From a virus: a stretch of 41,738 nt of DNA. The notes under the pieces were generated by a model. That model saw nothing but the letters and a program-made list of their open reading frames with translations. It was not told the DNA's origin and ran no database searches. The DNA is taken from the IMG/VR virus record IMGVR_UViG_3300037083_000069, positions 1 to 41,738 of that record. The stretch is one strand, 5' to 3'. The number at the start of each line of letters is the position of its first letter. Position 1 is the first letter of the stretch. This document shows positions 21,460 to 28,207 of this stretch, one piece after another. The position numbers were made by a program, and so were the translations under genes.

Positions 21460-22826
21460 AGACCAAATCTTTCAAACCGTTTTTCGCCAATAGTGGCCGT
21501 GACGCAGTCACCGCCACGCTGGTTGGCTTCTGCAACGAGATCAGCATCGGCAGCGACGGCTGGGCGATGATTGCGCCGTTCGGCGACCATCCGTCGCCGG
21601 CGCTCATCCCGGACGGCAAGGGCGGCCTGAAGAAGGTGCCCGCCATCCAGCGCATTGATAAGACCGGCGCGGACGCGATGGTGGCCACGTTCCACAACGA
21701 GCGGCGCGGCCTGCGGAAATTTATCACGGGCTGCAATATCTATGTGGGCCACCCGCACGTTCCCGGCCTGGGCAAGTTCTATCCGGACAAGGAACCCAAG
21801 GGCGTGTTCGCCGATCTCGAAGTCCGCGCCGATGGCCTCTACGGCCTGCCGGTGTTCACCAACGAAGGCAGCGACCTGGTGGAGAATGCCAACCCCGGCA
21901 AACGCCTGAAGGGTTTCAGCGGCGACCTGTGCGATTCCGAGGACTGCGGGCTGGTCGGCGGCAAACCCTGCTACCGGCCCATGAAGATTGTCAGCGCCGG
22001 CCTGACGAACAACCCGCACCTGCCCGTTCACTTTTTTAACGCCGACGACACTCTGGCCGAACCCACGGATGTGGCGCCGGCAAACGTAAACAACAACAAA
22101 CCAACAAACATAATGAAAAAGAAACTGATCGCGCTGCTCGCAGCGCTCTCGCTCAAGCCGACGTTTGCCAACGCGGCCGAACCAACGGACACCGAGGCGG
22201 AAGCCGCCCTGGGTGAAATCGAAACCAAGGTCGCGACCTTCGCGAACGAACGCAACGCGTGGGAAACCGCCACGACGGGCATCAAGAAAAAACTGGTCGG
22301 CCTCGCCGCGCTGGTGAAGATCAGCTTCGCCAACGAAGCGGAAATCACCGACCCGGCCGCGACGATCGCGCAGATCGAGGAGAAGGTGAAAACCTTCGAC
22401 ACCGACCTGACGGCCGCCCGCACGAGCTTCGCCAACGAGCGCACCGCGCGCATCGGCGACGAGCTGGCCGCCGCGCTGCAGTCCGGCCACATCACCGCGG
22501 CCGAGCAACCCACCTGGGAAGGCCGGCTCAAAGTCGAGGCGCAGTTCGCCAACGAACGCACCGCCCTCCGCGCGCTCGCGCCGAAGGTCAAGACCACGTC
22601 CATCACGCTGCAACGCGGCGGCAAGACGGAACAGGTGGACATCTCCGATCCAAGGGCCCGCGCGCAGTTCGCCAACGAGGTCATGGGCGGCATCGCCCAG
22701 GAGCTGAAGCTCAACCGCACCAAGGACCACAACCGCATCTATGCCGAGGCCCAGCGCCGGCACCCCGCGCTGTTCGAGGGGATGCAGTCGGTGGACATCA
22801 AAATGCCTGGCTCGAAGAAAAAGTGA
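21456..22826 (+). CDS. Prohead protease (Mu gpI type) with C-terminal scaffold
   Basis: A 456-aa protein. Residues 1-200 correspond to Mu-like protease I: His99 in YVGHPHVPG and Ser155 in KGFSGDL are the likely catalytic pair, followed by the family's AGLTNNPHLP. Residues 220-456 are a helical, charged scaffold (IETKVATFANERNAW and so on). An internal ATG at 22113 would express the scaffold alone, as in Mu I/Z. FAN motifs recur at residues 10, 237, 262, 291, 325, 364 and 405, plus FCNE, FHNE and FTNE at 25, 79 and 134. These are candidate cleavage sites for self-digestion of the scaffold. Confidence 0.88.
   Translation: MKTKSFKPFFANSGRDAVTATLVGFCNEISIGSDGWAMIAPFGDHPSPALIPDGKGGLKKVPAIQRIDKTGADAMVATFHNERRGLRKFITGCNIYVGHPHVPGLGKFYPDKEPKGVFADLEVRADGLYGLPVFTNEGSDLVENANPGKRLKGFSGDLCDSEDCGLVGGKPCYRPMKIVSAGLTNNPHLPVHFFNADDTLAEPTDVAPANVNNNKPTNIMKKKLIALLAALSLKPTFANAAEPTDTEAEAALGEIETKVATFANERNAWETATTGIKKKLVGLAALVKISFANEAEITDPAATIAQIEEKVKTFDTDLTAARTSFANERTARIGDELAAALQSGHITAAEQPTWEGRLKVEAQFANERTALRALAPKVKTTSITLQRGGKTEQVDISDPRARAQFANEVMGGIAQELKLNRTKDHNRIYAEAQRRHPALFEGMQSVDIKMPGSKKK
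21493..21511 (-). repeat. Dispersed hairpin motif inside the protease start
   Basis: On the minus strand GTGAC-TGC-GTCAC follows the reverse pattern, with GGCCAC after it. The stem and loop are the same as in the copy at 15260 but inverted, and lie within codons 13-19 of the protease gene. Confidence 0.5.
22092..22112 (+). promoter_or_regulatory. Heptad leader of the nested scaffold start
   Basis: Within the protease reading frame, AACAACA, AACCAAC and AAACATA abut ATG 22113. The A/C-rich, G/T-poor composition and phase match the leaders of the capsid and decoration genes, although this stretch also codes for protein. Confidence 0.6.
22113..22826 (+). CDS. Nested capsid scaffold gene (Mu Z-like)
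   Basis: In-frame internal start giving a 237-aa product that equals the C-terminal part of the protease. It begins MKKKLIALLAALSLKPTFAN, a short positively charged and hydrophobic start like a signal or anchor sequence, followed by FANA. The rest is helical and charged, as expected for a scaffold. Five further FAN(E) sites are spaced 25-41 residues apart. The upstream A/C-rich heptad leader, shared with neighbouring strongly expressed genes, is the main support. Nested scaffold starts are established for Mu and lambda. Confidence 0.7.
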   Translation: MKKKLIALLAALSLKPTFANAAEPTDTEAEAALGEIETKVATFANERNAWETATTGIKKKLVGLAALVKISFANEAEITDPAATIAQIEEKVKTFDTDLTAARTSFANERTARIGDELAAALQSGHITAAEQPTWEGRLKVEAQFANERTALRALAPKVKTTSITLQRGGKTEQVDISDPRARAQFANEVMGGIAQELKLNRTKDHNRIYAEAQRRHPALFEGMQSVDIKMPGSKKK

Positions 22827-22841
22827 TTTGCCACGGCCACC

Positions 22842-22876
22842 ATTAACCAACCGCAAAAACTAAAATCGCAAACATC
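22842..22876 (+). promoter_or_regulatory. Heptad leader before the 93-aa gene
   Basis: Units ATTAACC, AACCGCA, AAAACTA, AAATCGC and AAACATC abut ATG 22877. Four of the five begin with AA, and none contains a Shine-Dalgarno sequence. A degenerate GGCCACC hairpin remnant (22823-22841) lies between the scaffold stop and this leader. Confidence 0.6.
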
Positions 22877-23158
22877 ATGAAAGAACAATTGCTGAAACTG
22901 TTGAACCTGCCGACCGACATGTCGGATGAGAAGCTGGTCGCCGCCGTGGGTGACCTGGTCACCAAGAACGCCGAACTCTCGACGGAGATCGACGAACTGC
23001 TCAACGCGCCGGAGACCGACGCCGTGAAACTGGAAAAACGCATCCAGAAGAAAATCGCCGAATCCGGCGGGGCGCTCAACCGCACGCAGGCGCTCGTCGC
23101 CATCAACCACCAGGACGAAGCCCTCGCGGTCGCCGCGAAGGCCAAGAAGAAAAAATAA
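22877..23158 (+). CDS. Small helical head-region protein
   Basis: A 93-aa protein, helical and strongly charged (MSDEKLVAAVGDLVTKNAELSTEIDELL), ending in a Lys-rich tail (AVAAKAKKKK). It lies between the scaffold and decoration genes. The segment SGGALNRTQALVAINHQDE resembles C-terminal pieces of some phage scaffold proteins. A minor scaffold or head assembly factor is likely but unproven. Confidence 0.68.
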   Translation: MKEQLLKLLNLPTDMSDEKLVAAVGDLVTKNAELSTEIDELLNAPETDAVKLEKRIQKKIAESGGALNRTQALVAINHQDEALAVAAKAKKKK

Positions 23159-23223
23159 ATCACCGCCATGCCGCGCCTCCGGCGCGGCCGGGCACAACCA
23201 AAACAACAAACGAAAAAACGAAA

Positions 23224-23877
23224 ATGAAAATGAACACACTGTTCCTCGTCGTCGCGCTCGTCGCGGTTGTGGTCGCCATGTTTGCCTTGGCGGTCGCAGC
23301 TATCCAAAAGGCACGCCAACCCCACCGTCGCCCAGTGATCGGCAATGCCAACCGGAAATTCTTCCGGGCGCACATGCGCCGGGTTTATCTGGCGCCGCTG
23401 CTGGTCCAACGGATGTTCAGCTTTTTGCTGGACACGCCCAAGATGGGTGCCGGCTCCGCCTGCTTCGCCAACATCGGCGATGGCGACTTCGACACCGGCA
23501 AGCGGTCCTACACGCCGGACGCCTCCGCCAACGGCCGTTACCTGATCTATAAGGTCGGGTCGGACGCGGACCACTGCGCGCTCGCCGGTTTGAACGATGT
23601 CGCCATCGGCGTCTCGTATGACCAGGCGGACATCACCAACCTGGAGCCGATCACCATCCGGCTGTTTGGTTCCTGCCCCGGCACCATGCGGGTGCAGACG
23701 GACGGCACCATCGCCAACCTCGCCTATGTCAAGGCCGGCGCGAACGGCCAGGCCACCGCCGCCGCCAGCGGCGACGCCGGCATCTTCGGCCGGGCGCTCT
23801 TCGGCACGGACACCACCTCGAACGCCGGCGATGTCATCACCGTCGTCCACGACGTGCCCAGCAAGGTCTCGTTCTAA
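23224..23877 (+). CDS. Decoration-like protein with N-terminal membrane helix
   Basis: A 217-aa protein. Residues 5-27 form a membrane helix (TLFLVVALVAVVVAMFALAVAAI), followed by a basic region to about 75. FAN occurs at 81-83, and then comes a domain of about 130 residues (GVSYDQADITNLEPITIRLFG, DAGIFGRALFGTDTTSNAGDVITVV) like DUF2190-type capsid decoration proteins. These normally lack any membrane segment. Cleavage near residue 83 would free a decoration protein of ordinary size. The A/C-rich leader lacks a Shine-Dalgarno and is only loosely heptad-like. Confidence 0.75.
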   Translation: MKMNTLFLVVALVAVVVAMFALAVAAIQKARQPHRRPVIGNANRKFFRAHMRRVYLAPLLVQRMFSFLLDTPKMGAGSACFANIGDGDFDTGKRSYTPDASANGRYLIYKVGSDADHCALAGLNDVAIGVSYDQADITNLEPITIRLFGSCPGTMRVQTDGTIANLAYVKAGANGQATAAASGDAGIFGRALFGTDTTSNAGDVITVVHDVPSKVSF

Positions 23878-23892
23878 GAAACGTGACGTTTC
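23878..23892 (+). repeat. Hairpin with TGA loop after the decoration-gene stop
   Basis: GAAACG-TGA-CGTTTC starts directly after the TAA stop. It has the same inner stem and loop as 8738-8752, with the outermost pair changed from T-A to G-C. Confidence 0.55.
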
Positions 23893-23896
23893 ATCC

Positions 23897-23931
23897 AATC
23901 GAAAAACAAAAACATCAAACGACCAAATAAA
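23897..23931 (+). promoter_or_regulatory. Heptad leader of the major capsid gene
   Basis: AATCGAA, AAACAAA, AACATCA, AACGACC and AAATAAA abut ATG 23932. Every unit begins with AA. AACGACC also ends the leader of the next gene at 25220, and AAATAAA also precedes ATG 25784. Confidence 0.65.
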
Positions 23932-25140
23932 ATGAAAAAGAACATTAAATTGACGGCGGCGCTGGCCCTGGCCGGCGCCCTGCCTTCCTTCGGTAAAATC
24001 ACCCTGCCGCAGTTCGCGAACGAGATTGATTCGCAGGCTCCGATCGTCGGTCAGGATCGCGGCCAGGGCTATCGCGCCGGCCAGGTGCTGTTCGCCAACG
24101 ACGGCAGCTACCATCCCGGCCATTACGATGAACGCCTGTCCGGCTTCATGAACACGAACCCGCGGCTCGCGGCGATCTTCGCCAACGATTCGCAGTTCAT
24201 GGAAACCTACTACAGCGAGCCGCTGACCAACTTCTCCACCGGCTGGCGCGATCCGAACGACATTGAAGCCACGCTTCAATTCTTCGCGCCCGCTGTCCCG
24301 GTTGGCCGCCGCTTCGAGTGGAAGGCGCCGAACAACGCCGAGGAGTTCATGTCCGAACTCGTGGACGACCAGCGCGCGATCGGCGCGGACTTCAAGTCTG
24401 TGAAATACACCGGCACGGATGTGAACGACAAGACGTTGAACCGCGGTCTCACGATCATCGTGGATCTGGACAACGTGTCCGACACCGGCATCGGTGCCGG
24501 TCAGGTGCCCGGCTGGCAGCAGAACGCGGTGGCCAAGCTCACGCGCCGGCTTTACCGCAACAGCTACCGCCGCGCGCTCGCGGCGATCGCGGCGGCGGCC
24601 GTGCCAAACAACCTGGTCTGGGCCCCGCAGCCGGTGAACGCCGGCGTGATCCCGGTGAACCCGGACATGGACGTCGTCGCCGACCTCGTGGCGCAGACGA
24701 ACATCACCGGCATCCGCAACAACCGCGTCGCCTATGGCGACACGGCCGCGCTCTACCGCCAGCAGGCGTATGGCGCGCAGAACAACCCGGCCGGCTATCT
24801 CGGCTACGGCACGGACCCGGAAGCCGCCCTGGCGGCCGCGCTCGGCGTGGACAAGGTCTATGTCAGCCGCGAACGCTATACCACCGGCGCGAACGCCAAG
24901 GGCGAAATCCTCGGCGCGAAGGTTTATTCCTTCTTCGCGCAGGACAACGTGGACACGGAAGACCCGTCCAACATCAAGCGCTTTGTCTCGACCTTCGACG
25001 GCGAGCAGGGCGGCGGCCTGTTCCGGGTGTATGTCCAGCAGATCAGCTCCAAGCTCGTCGCCATCACGGTCGAGTTCTACGAGAAGATCGTCATCACCTA
25101 CGCCGGCGGCATCCGCCAGTTGAACATCGCGAACCAATAA
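23932..25140 (+). CDS. Major capsid protein with signal-like propeptide
   Basis: A 402-aa protein in the major head position after protease, scaffold and decoration genes. It starts with a charged and hydrophobic segment (MKKNIKLTAALALAGALPSF) unusual for a capsid. FANE at 28-31, FAND at 54-57 and FAND at 83-86 all lie in the first 86 residues. The remaining 316 residues are a typical globular capsid subunit (VGRRFEWKAPNNAEEFMSELVDD, LTRRLYRNSYRRALAAIAAAA, the late VYVQQISSKLVAITVEFYEKIVITYAGGIRQL). Removal of an N-terminal propeptide by the head protease is known for other phages. The 86-residue arm with three motif copies fits that. Confidence 0.82.
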   Translation: MKKNIKLTAALALAGALPSFGKITLPQFANEIDSQAPIVGQDRGQGYRAGQVLFANDGSYHPGHYDERLSGFMNTNPRLAAIFANDSQFMETYYSEPLTNFSTGWRDPNDIEATLQFFAPAVPVGRRFEWKAPNNAEEFMSELVDDQRAIGADFKSVKYTGTDVNDKTLNRGLTIIVDLDNVSDTGIGAGQVPGWQQNAVAKLTRRLYRNSYRRALAAIAAAAVPNNLVWAPQPVNAGVIPVNPDMDVVADLVAQTNITGIRNNRVAYGDTAALYRQQAYGAQNNPAGYLGYGTDPEAALAAALGVDKVYVSRERYTTGANAKGEILGAKVYSFFAQDNVDTEDPSNIKRFVSTFDGEQGGGLFRVYVQQISSKLVAITVEFYEKIVITYAGGIRQLNIANQ

Positions 25141-25166
25141 CCCACTGCGTGAGGGCCACCGGGCGA
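25138..25166 (+). repeat. 29-bp direct repeat, left copy
   Basis: Begins at the TAA stop of the capsid gene and matches 25724-25752, which begins at the TAA of the next gene, with one difference (A at 25152, G at 25738). The two copies bracket a single gene for a secreted protein. The repeat contains the hairpin motif CCCAC-TGC-GTGAG followed by GGCCACC. Confidence 0.85.
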
Positions 25167-25184
25167 AAAGAAAACCCGGTGGCC
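25154..25184 (+). other. 10-bp perfect hairpin after the capsid gene
   Basis: GGCCACCGGG pairs with CCCGGTGGCC around an 11-base A-rich loop. No T-run follows, so it is more likely an RNA-stability or processing element, or a weak terminator, than a canonical terminator. It could set the capsid message level. Confidence 0.6.
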
Positions 25185-25191
25185 TGATCGC

Positions 25192-25219
25192 AAAACCAAA
25201 ACATCAAATTAAAACGACC
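25192..25219 (+). promoter_or_regulatory. Heptad leader before the secreted-protein gene
   Basis: AAAACCA, AAACATC, AAATTAA and AACGACC abut ATG 25220. All begin with AA. There is no Shine-Dalgarno. Confidence 0.6.
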
Positions 25220-25726
25220 ATGAAAAAATTATTCCTGATTCTCACTGCCGCCGCGCTGCCGCTCCTCGGCCGCGCCCAGGCGGTGGCTCCGAAAATCGCA
25301 CCGTTGACCAACCTGGCCATCGGCACCAATGCCGCGACGTTCACCCTGGCAGGTGGCGCGCTGCTCATCCCGGCCAGCACCACCACCAACATCTATTCGC
25401 AGCCGTTCGCGCTTTACCGCGATCGCGGCTTTGCGGGCAATGTCGGCTTCTGGTCCACCAACGCGGTCACGGCGAACACGAGCTTCGTGTTCCAGTTCGC
25501 CACGCCGGTCAAGGTGGGCACGGCCTATATCACCAACTGGTTAAGCTCGCCCACGGTGACGAACACCTATGCCGCCAACGGCACCAACGAGGTTTATGCC
25601 GCCACGCTGACTGCCAGCACCACGGCGCAGAACTTCGCGATCGCGCGGCTGGCCCAGGTCATTACGGCCTCCGCCGCGCCGATATACCTGGACCCGACGA
25701 ACACGTTTGCCGGCATCGTCCCCTAA
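25220..25726 (+). CDS. Signal-peptide protein next to the capsid gene
   Basis: A 168-aa protein with a classical signal peptide (MKKLFLILTAAALPLLGRAQ, cleavage after RAQ). The mature part is Ala/Thr/Asn-rich and probably beta-sheet (TNAATFTLAGGALLIPASTTTNIYSQPF, VFQFATPVKVGTAYITNW). The composition is like that of exported Verrucomicrobiota proteins. It is unrecognised. It could be a capsid decoration or surface protein, or a passenger gene: 29-bp direct repeats bracket it exactly from stop codon to stop codon. Nothing shows that it is part of the virion. Confidence 0.68.
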   Translation: MKKLFLILTAAALPLLGRAQAVAPKIAPLTNLAIGTNAATFTLAGGALLIPASTTTNIYSQPFALYRDRGFAGNVGFWSTNAVTANTSFVFQFATPVKVGTAYITNWLSSPTVTNTYAANGTNEVYAATLTASTTAQNFAIARLAQVITASAAPIYLDPTNTFAGIVP

Positions 25727-25752
25727 CCCACTGCGTGGGGGCCACCGGGCGA
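25724..25752 (+). repeat. 29-bp direct repeat, right copy
   Basis: Second copy of the repeat at 25138-25166, starting at the TAA of the secreted-protein gene. It includes the hairpin motif with a perfect stem, CCCAC-TGC-GTGGG, followed by GGCCACC. Confidence 0.85.
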
Positions 25753-25764
25753 CCGGTGGCTCCC
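25737..25764 (+). other. 12-bp hairpin with GCGA tetraloop
   Basis: GGGGGCCACCGG pairs with CCGGTGGCTCCC (one G-T pair) around GCGA, a GNRA-type loop. It follows the secreted-protein gene. There is no T-run, so an RNA end or processing structure is more likely than a standard terminator. Confidence 0.6.
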
Positions 25765-25783
25765 ATGCCATTATTAAAATAAA

Positions 25784-26239
25784 ATGTCACGCTGGATCGC
25801 CATCACGATTGCCGACCTTTACAACTCGAAGGTCTCCCCGCTGATCACCGCCGCCGACACCACGGCGCTGGCGGCCGGCCAGACCGGCCGCGTGGCCGGC
25901 GTGATTGCGGACGTGACCCTGGAGATCCGCCGTAAGGTGGCGAGCGCCAACCAGCTCGACGCGGATGTGACCAAAATCCCCGGCGGCCTGAAACCGCTCG
26001 CCGTGGACATTATTTTCTGCCGGCTGAAAGTGGCGCTCGAAATGGACCTGTCGGAAGCCGAGCGCGATTCCTTGAAGGCGCGGCAGCGCGACCTGGACCG
26101 CATCGCCAACGGAGATGACATGGTGGACGCGCCGGACAATCCGATTTCTTCCGGGCAGGTGATGCAGAGCAGCAACCCGGTGCAGTCCAGCGCGGAGAAA
26201 CGCCAAGCCACGCGCTATAAAATGGGAGGGCTGATATGA
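25784..26239 (+). CDS. DUF1320-like (Mu gp36) head-tail connector protein
   Basis: A 151-aa protein in the connector position after the capsid. It is helical and acidic, with the gp36-like arrangement of an N-terminal TIADLYNSKVSPLITAA, a central ALEMDLSEAERDSLKARQRDLDRIANGD and a disordered C-terminus ending KMGGLI. Mu gp36-type proteins sit at the head-tail interface. AAATAAA directly precedes the ATG. The stop overlaps the next start as ATGA. Confidence 0.68.
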   Translation: MSRWIAITIADLYNSKVSPLITAADTTALAAGQTGRVAGVIADVTLEIRRKVASANQLDADVTKIPGGLKPLAVDIIFCRLKVALEMDLSEAERDSLKARQRDLDRIANGDDMVDAPDNPISSGQVMQSSNPVQSSAEKRQATRYKMGGLI

Positions 26240-27051
26240 TCGCCGTCGAACCCATGCCCTTCGCCGAGGCCATCAAGGCGCTCGCGGAAAAAGACCTGCT
26301 GCCTGATTTCATGACCAGCGCGGACATCCGCGCGCTCGCCGCCGCGCTGAAGAACCAGTCGTTCTTCTCCGCGCAGACCACGGATGAATATCTGCTGCAG
26401 CTTTACCAGGATAAGATCGGCGGGATGCTCAACCCGGTGCGCGTGGCCGGCCAGGCCACCACGGAATACAGCCCGGCGTATGTCGCCCGCGCCATCAAGG
26501 ATTTCCTGATCTCGGTCAACTACGCGCCGGCGCCGGAAGATGCCGGCACCATCAAAGATTTGAGCAGCGACGCCCGCGTGTCGCTCGTGCTGCAGACGAA
26601 CAAGCAGCTCGCCCAGGGCCAGGGCAACTGGCTCCAGTCGCAGCGCGCCGGCGTGCTCGACAGTTTTCCGGCCGATGAATTGTTCCGGCTCGAAGATCGC
26701 GTGAAAAAGCGCGACTGGCTCGCCCGCTGGCGGCTGGCCGGCGAGCAGACGGATGATCCCATCGGCACCGGCTGGACCATCACGCCGGATGAACGCCTGA
26801 TCGCACTGAAGAACCACGACATCTGGAACTGGATTGGCTCGTCGGATTTGTTCGACGACGCGCTCGATGTCATCTGGCCGCCGTTCGCGTTTAATTCCGG
26901 CATGTGGGTCAAGGATGTTTCCCGCGCCGACTGCGAGGAGGTTGGCCTGCTCGATAAAGGCGAGGCCGCGCCGGAACCGGCGAACATCGTCTCGGCCATC
27001 GAATCCTTCTCCAATAAAATTTCAAAGTTCGCCGAGGAGGTGGCCGCGTGA
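26236..27051 (+). CDS. Virion morphogenesis protein of Mu-like phages
   Basis: A 271-aa protein. Its opening (PFAEAIKALAEKDLLPDFMTSADIRALAAALKNQSFFSAQTT) and the block GTIKDLSSDARVSLVLQTNKQLAQGQGNW are familiar from a conserved protein next to gpG in many Mu-like prophages, often annotated as head morphogenesis. The middle holds an aromatic-rich segment (DIWNWIGSSDLFDDALDVIWPPFAFNSGMWVKDVSR). Its precise step is unknown. It overlaps both neighbours by ATGA/GTGA. Confidence 0.7.
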   Translation: MIAVEPMPFAEAIKALAEKDLLPDFMTSADIRALAAALKNQSFFSAQTTDEYLLQLYQDKIGGMLNPVRVAGQATTEYSPAYVARAIKDFLISVNYAPAPEDAGTIKDLSSDARVSLVLQTNKQLAQGQGNWLQSQRAGVLDSFPADELFRLEDRVKKRDWLARWRLAGEQTDDPIGTGWTITPDERLIALKNHDIWNWIGSSDLFDDALDVIWPPFAFNSGMWVKDVSRADCEEVGLLDKGEAAPEPANIVSAIESFSNKISKFAEEVAA

Positions 27052-27683
27052 GTGCATTAGTCGTCAGGGTCCAAAGCGAGGCGCTCACCGCGCTGGGCGC
27101 GCGCGCGCGCGCCGCGCTGGCGGAAGAGCCGATGGCCGACGCCGGCGGCCGCGCTGTGAAACTCTTGCTCGTGGATCACTTCACGGAGCTGAACGAGGAG
27201 CGGCACCGCGCCGGCGGCGAAAATTTTTATGCGGACGCCGCGCGCTCGGTCCAAAACCCGGAGACGGTGGACGGCACGGCCATGATCGCCATTGACAAGA
27301 TCGGCCTGGCGCAGCGGCTGTTCGGCGGGACGATCCGCGCCATCAACGGCAAGTATCTCGCGATCCCCGTCGAGGGCACCGACGCCGTCGGCAAGGTGCC
27401 GGCGGATTTTACGAACCTGCAATTTTTCAAGACCAAGCGCGGCGGTGGCCTGAAGCTGCAGCGCGCGGTCGCCTCCGTCGTCGGCCACCTCCGCACTGGC
27501 AAGCACAAGGGCAAGTCGCGCAACGAGGCGGACATCCTCGGCGACGTGGTGTTGTTCTGGCTGGTGCCGTCCGTGGATCAGGCCGCCGACCCGACCGTGC
27601 TGCCGGCCGACGAGGAGATGCAGTCGGTGGCCTATGATGCGATGGACCAATTCCTAACCCGACGCCTGGCGTCGAATAACTGA
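27048..27683 (+). CDS. gpG-like virion morphogenesis / tail completion protein
   Basis: A 211-aa protein starting with GTG 27048, overlapping the upstream stop. The segment LLVDHFTELNEERHRAGGENFYADAARSV is typical of the Mu gpG family (phage virion morphogenesis), which acts in joining heads and tails. The middle has a strand-rich part (GGTIRAINGKYLAIPVEG) and the C-terminus is helical. Confidence 0.72.
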   Translation: MSALVVRVQSEALTALGARARAALAEEPMADAGGRAVKLLLVDHFTELNEERHRAGGENFYADAARSVQNPETVDGTAMIAIDKIGLAQRLFGGTIRAINGKYLAIPVEGTDAVGKVPADFTNLQFFKTKRGGGLKLQRAVASVVGHLRTGKHKGKSRNEADILGDVVLFWLVPSVDQAADPTVLPADEEMQSVAYDAMDQFLTRRLASNN

Positions 27684-27684
27684 C

Positions 27685-28158
27685 ATGGGCGCGCTCTCCA
27701 ATTTGACCGACGCCGTTAATAACCGTTTAACAACCGGTTTGGCGAAGCTGTCCAACGTCAACCCGGCAGCCGCGCCGCAGATGGCCGGCATTGCGGTGCT
27801 GACCGAGGACACCAACGATCTCACGACGAAGATTGCGAAGGCGATTGACCAGATCGGGATGCTGGTGCTGATCGGCGAGCCGCACTACGTGAACAGCACG
27901 CCCACCGCGCCGCAGTCCGGGCTGAAGGTGAACTTTGCGATCGCGGTGGGCGAGACGCCCATCATCTGGCGCGACGCCGCCAACCTGAAGCCGCACTGCA
28001 AGGATGTCTCGGAATATGTGAATCAGCTCCTCGCGCAGTTTCCCGTGGCTGGCTTCCTGCCGCTGCGCGTTTTAAGAAATGATTTCGTGCCGGACAAGAA
28101 ACGCAACCTGCGCGAACTAACCATCGAGGCCATCACCACGTTAAATCCGATCCCGTAG
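27685..28158 (+). CDS. Mu gp37-like / tail terminator-like protein
   Basis: A 157-aa protein between gpG and the tail tube gene, the place of Mu gp37 and of tail terminator proteins in siphophages. Features are a helical N-terminus (LTDAVNNRLTTGLAKL), ALTED-type strand, DQIGMLVLIGEPHYVNST, and SGLKVNFAIAVGETPIIWRD. The assignment rests on position, size and fold-like pattern, not on a firm motif. It starts 1 base after the upstream stop. Confidence 0.58.
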   Translation: MGALSNLTDAVNNRLTTGLAKLSNVNPAAAPQMAGIAVLTEDTNDLTTKIAKAIDQIGMLVLIGEPHYVNSTPTAPQSGLKVNFAIAVGETPIIWRDAANLKPHCKDVSEYVNQLLAQFPVAGFLPLRVLRNDFVPDKKRNLRELTIEAITTLNPIP

Positions 28159-28207
28159 CAACCAAAACAAAACAAACAAACACACGCCCCTGAGCCCCAA
28201 ATAAATT

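Noticed and set aside
21390-22856. A 488-codon frame antisense to the protease gene
   Set aside because: It mirrors the protease/scaffold codons, has shadow-type composition and no supporting ribosome site.
22843-25137. A 764-codon open frame antisense to the decoration and capsid genes
   Set aside because: Long antisense frames are common in GC-rich coding DNA. Its composition (Arg/Gly/Ala/Val-rich, no domain) is that of a shadow, and the plus-strand genes are well supported.
25154-25184. Canonical rho-independent terminator after the capsid gene
   Set aside because: The stem is strong but no T-run follows, and the operon clearly continues. It is listed only as a hairpin.
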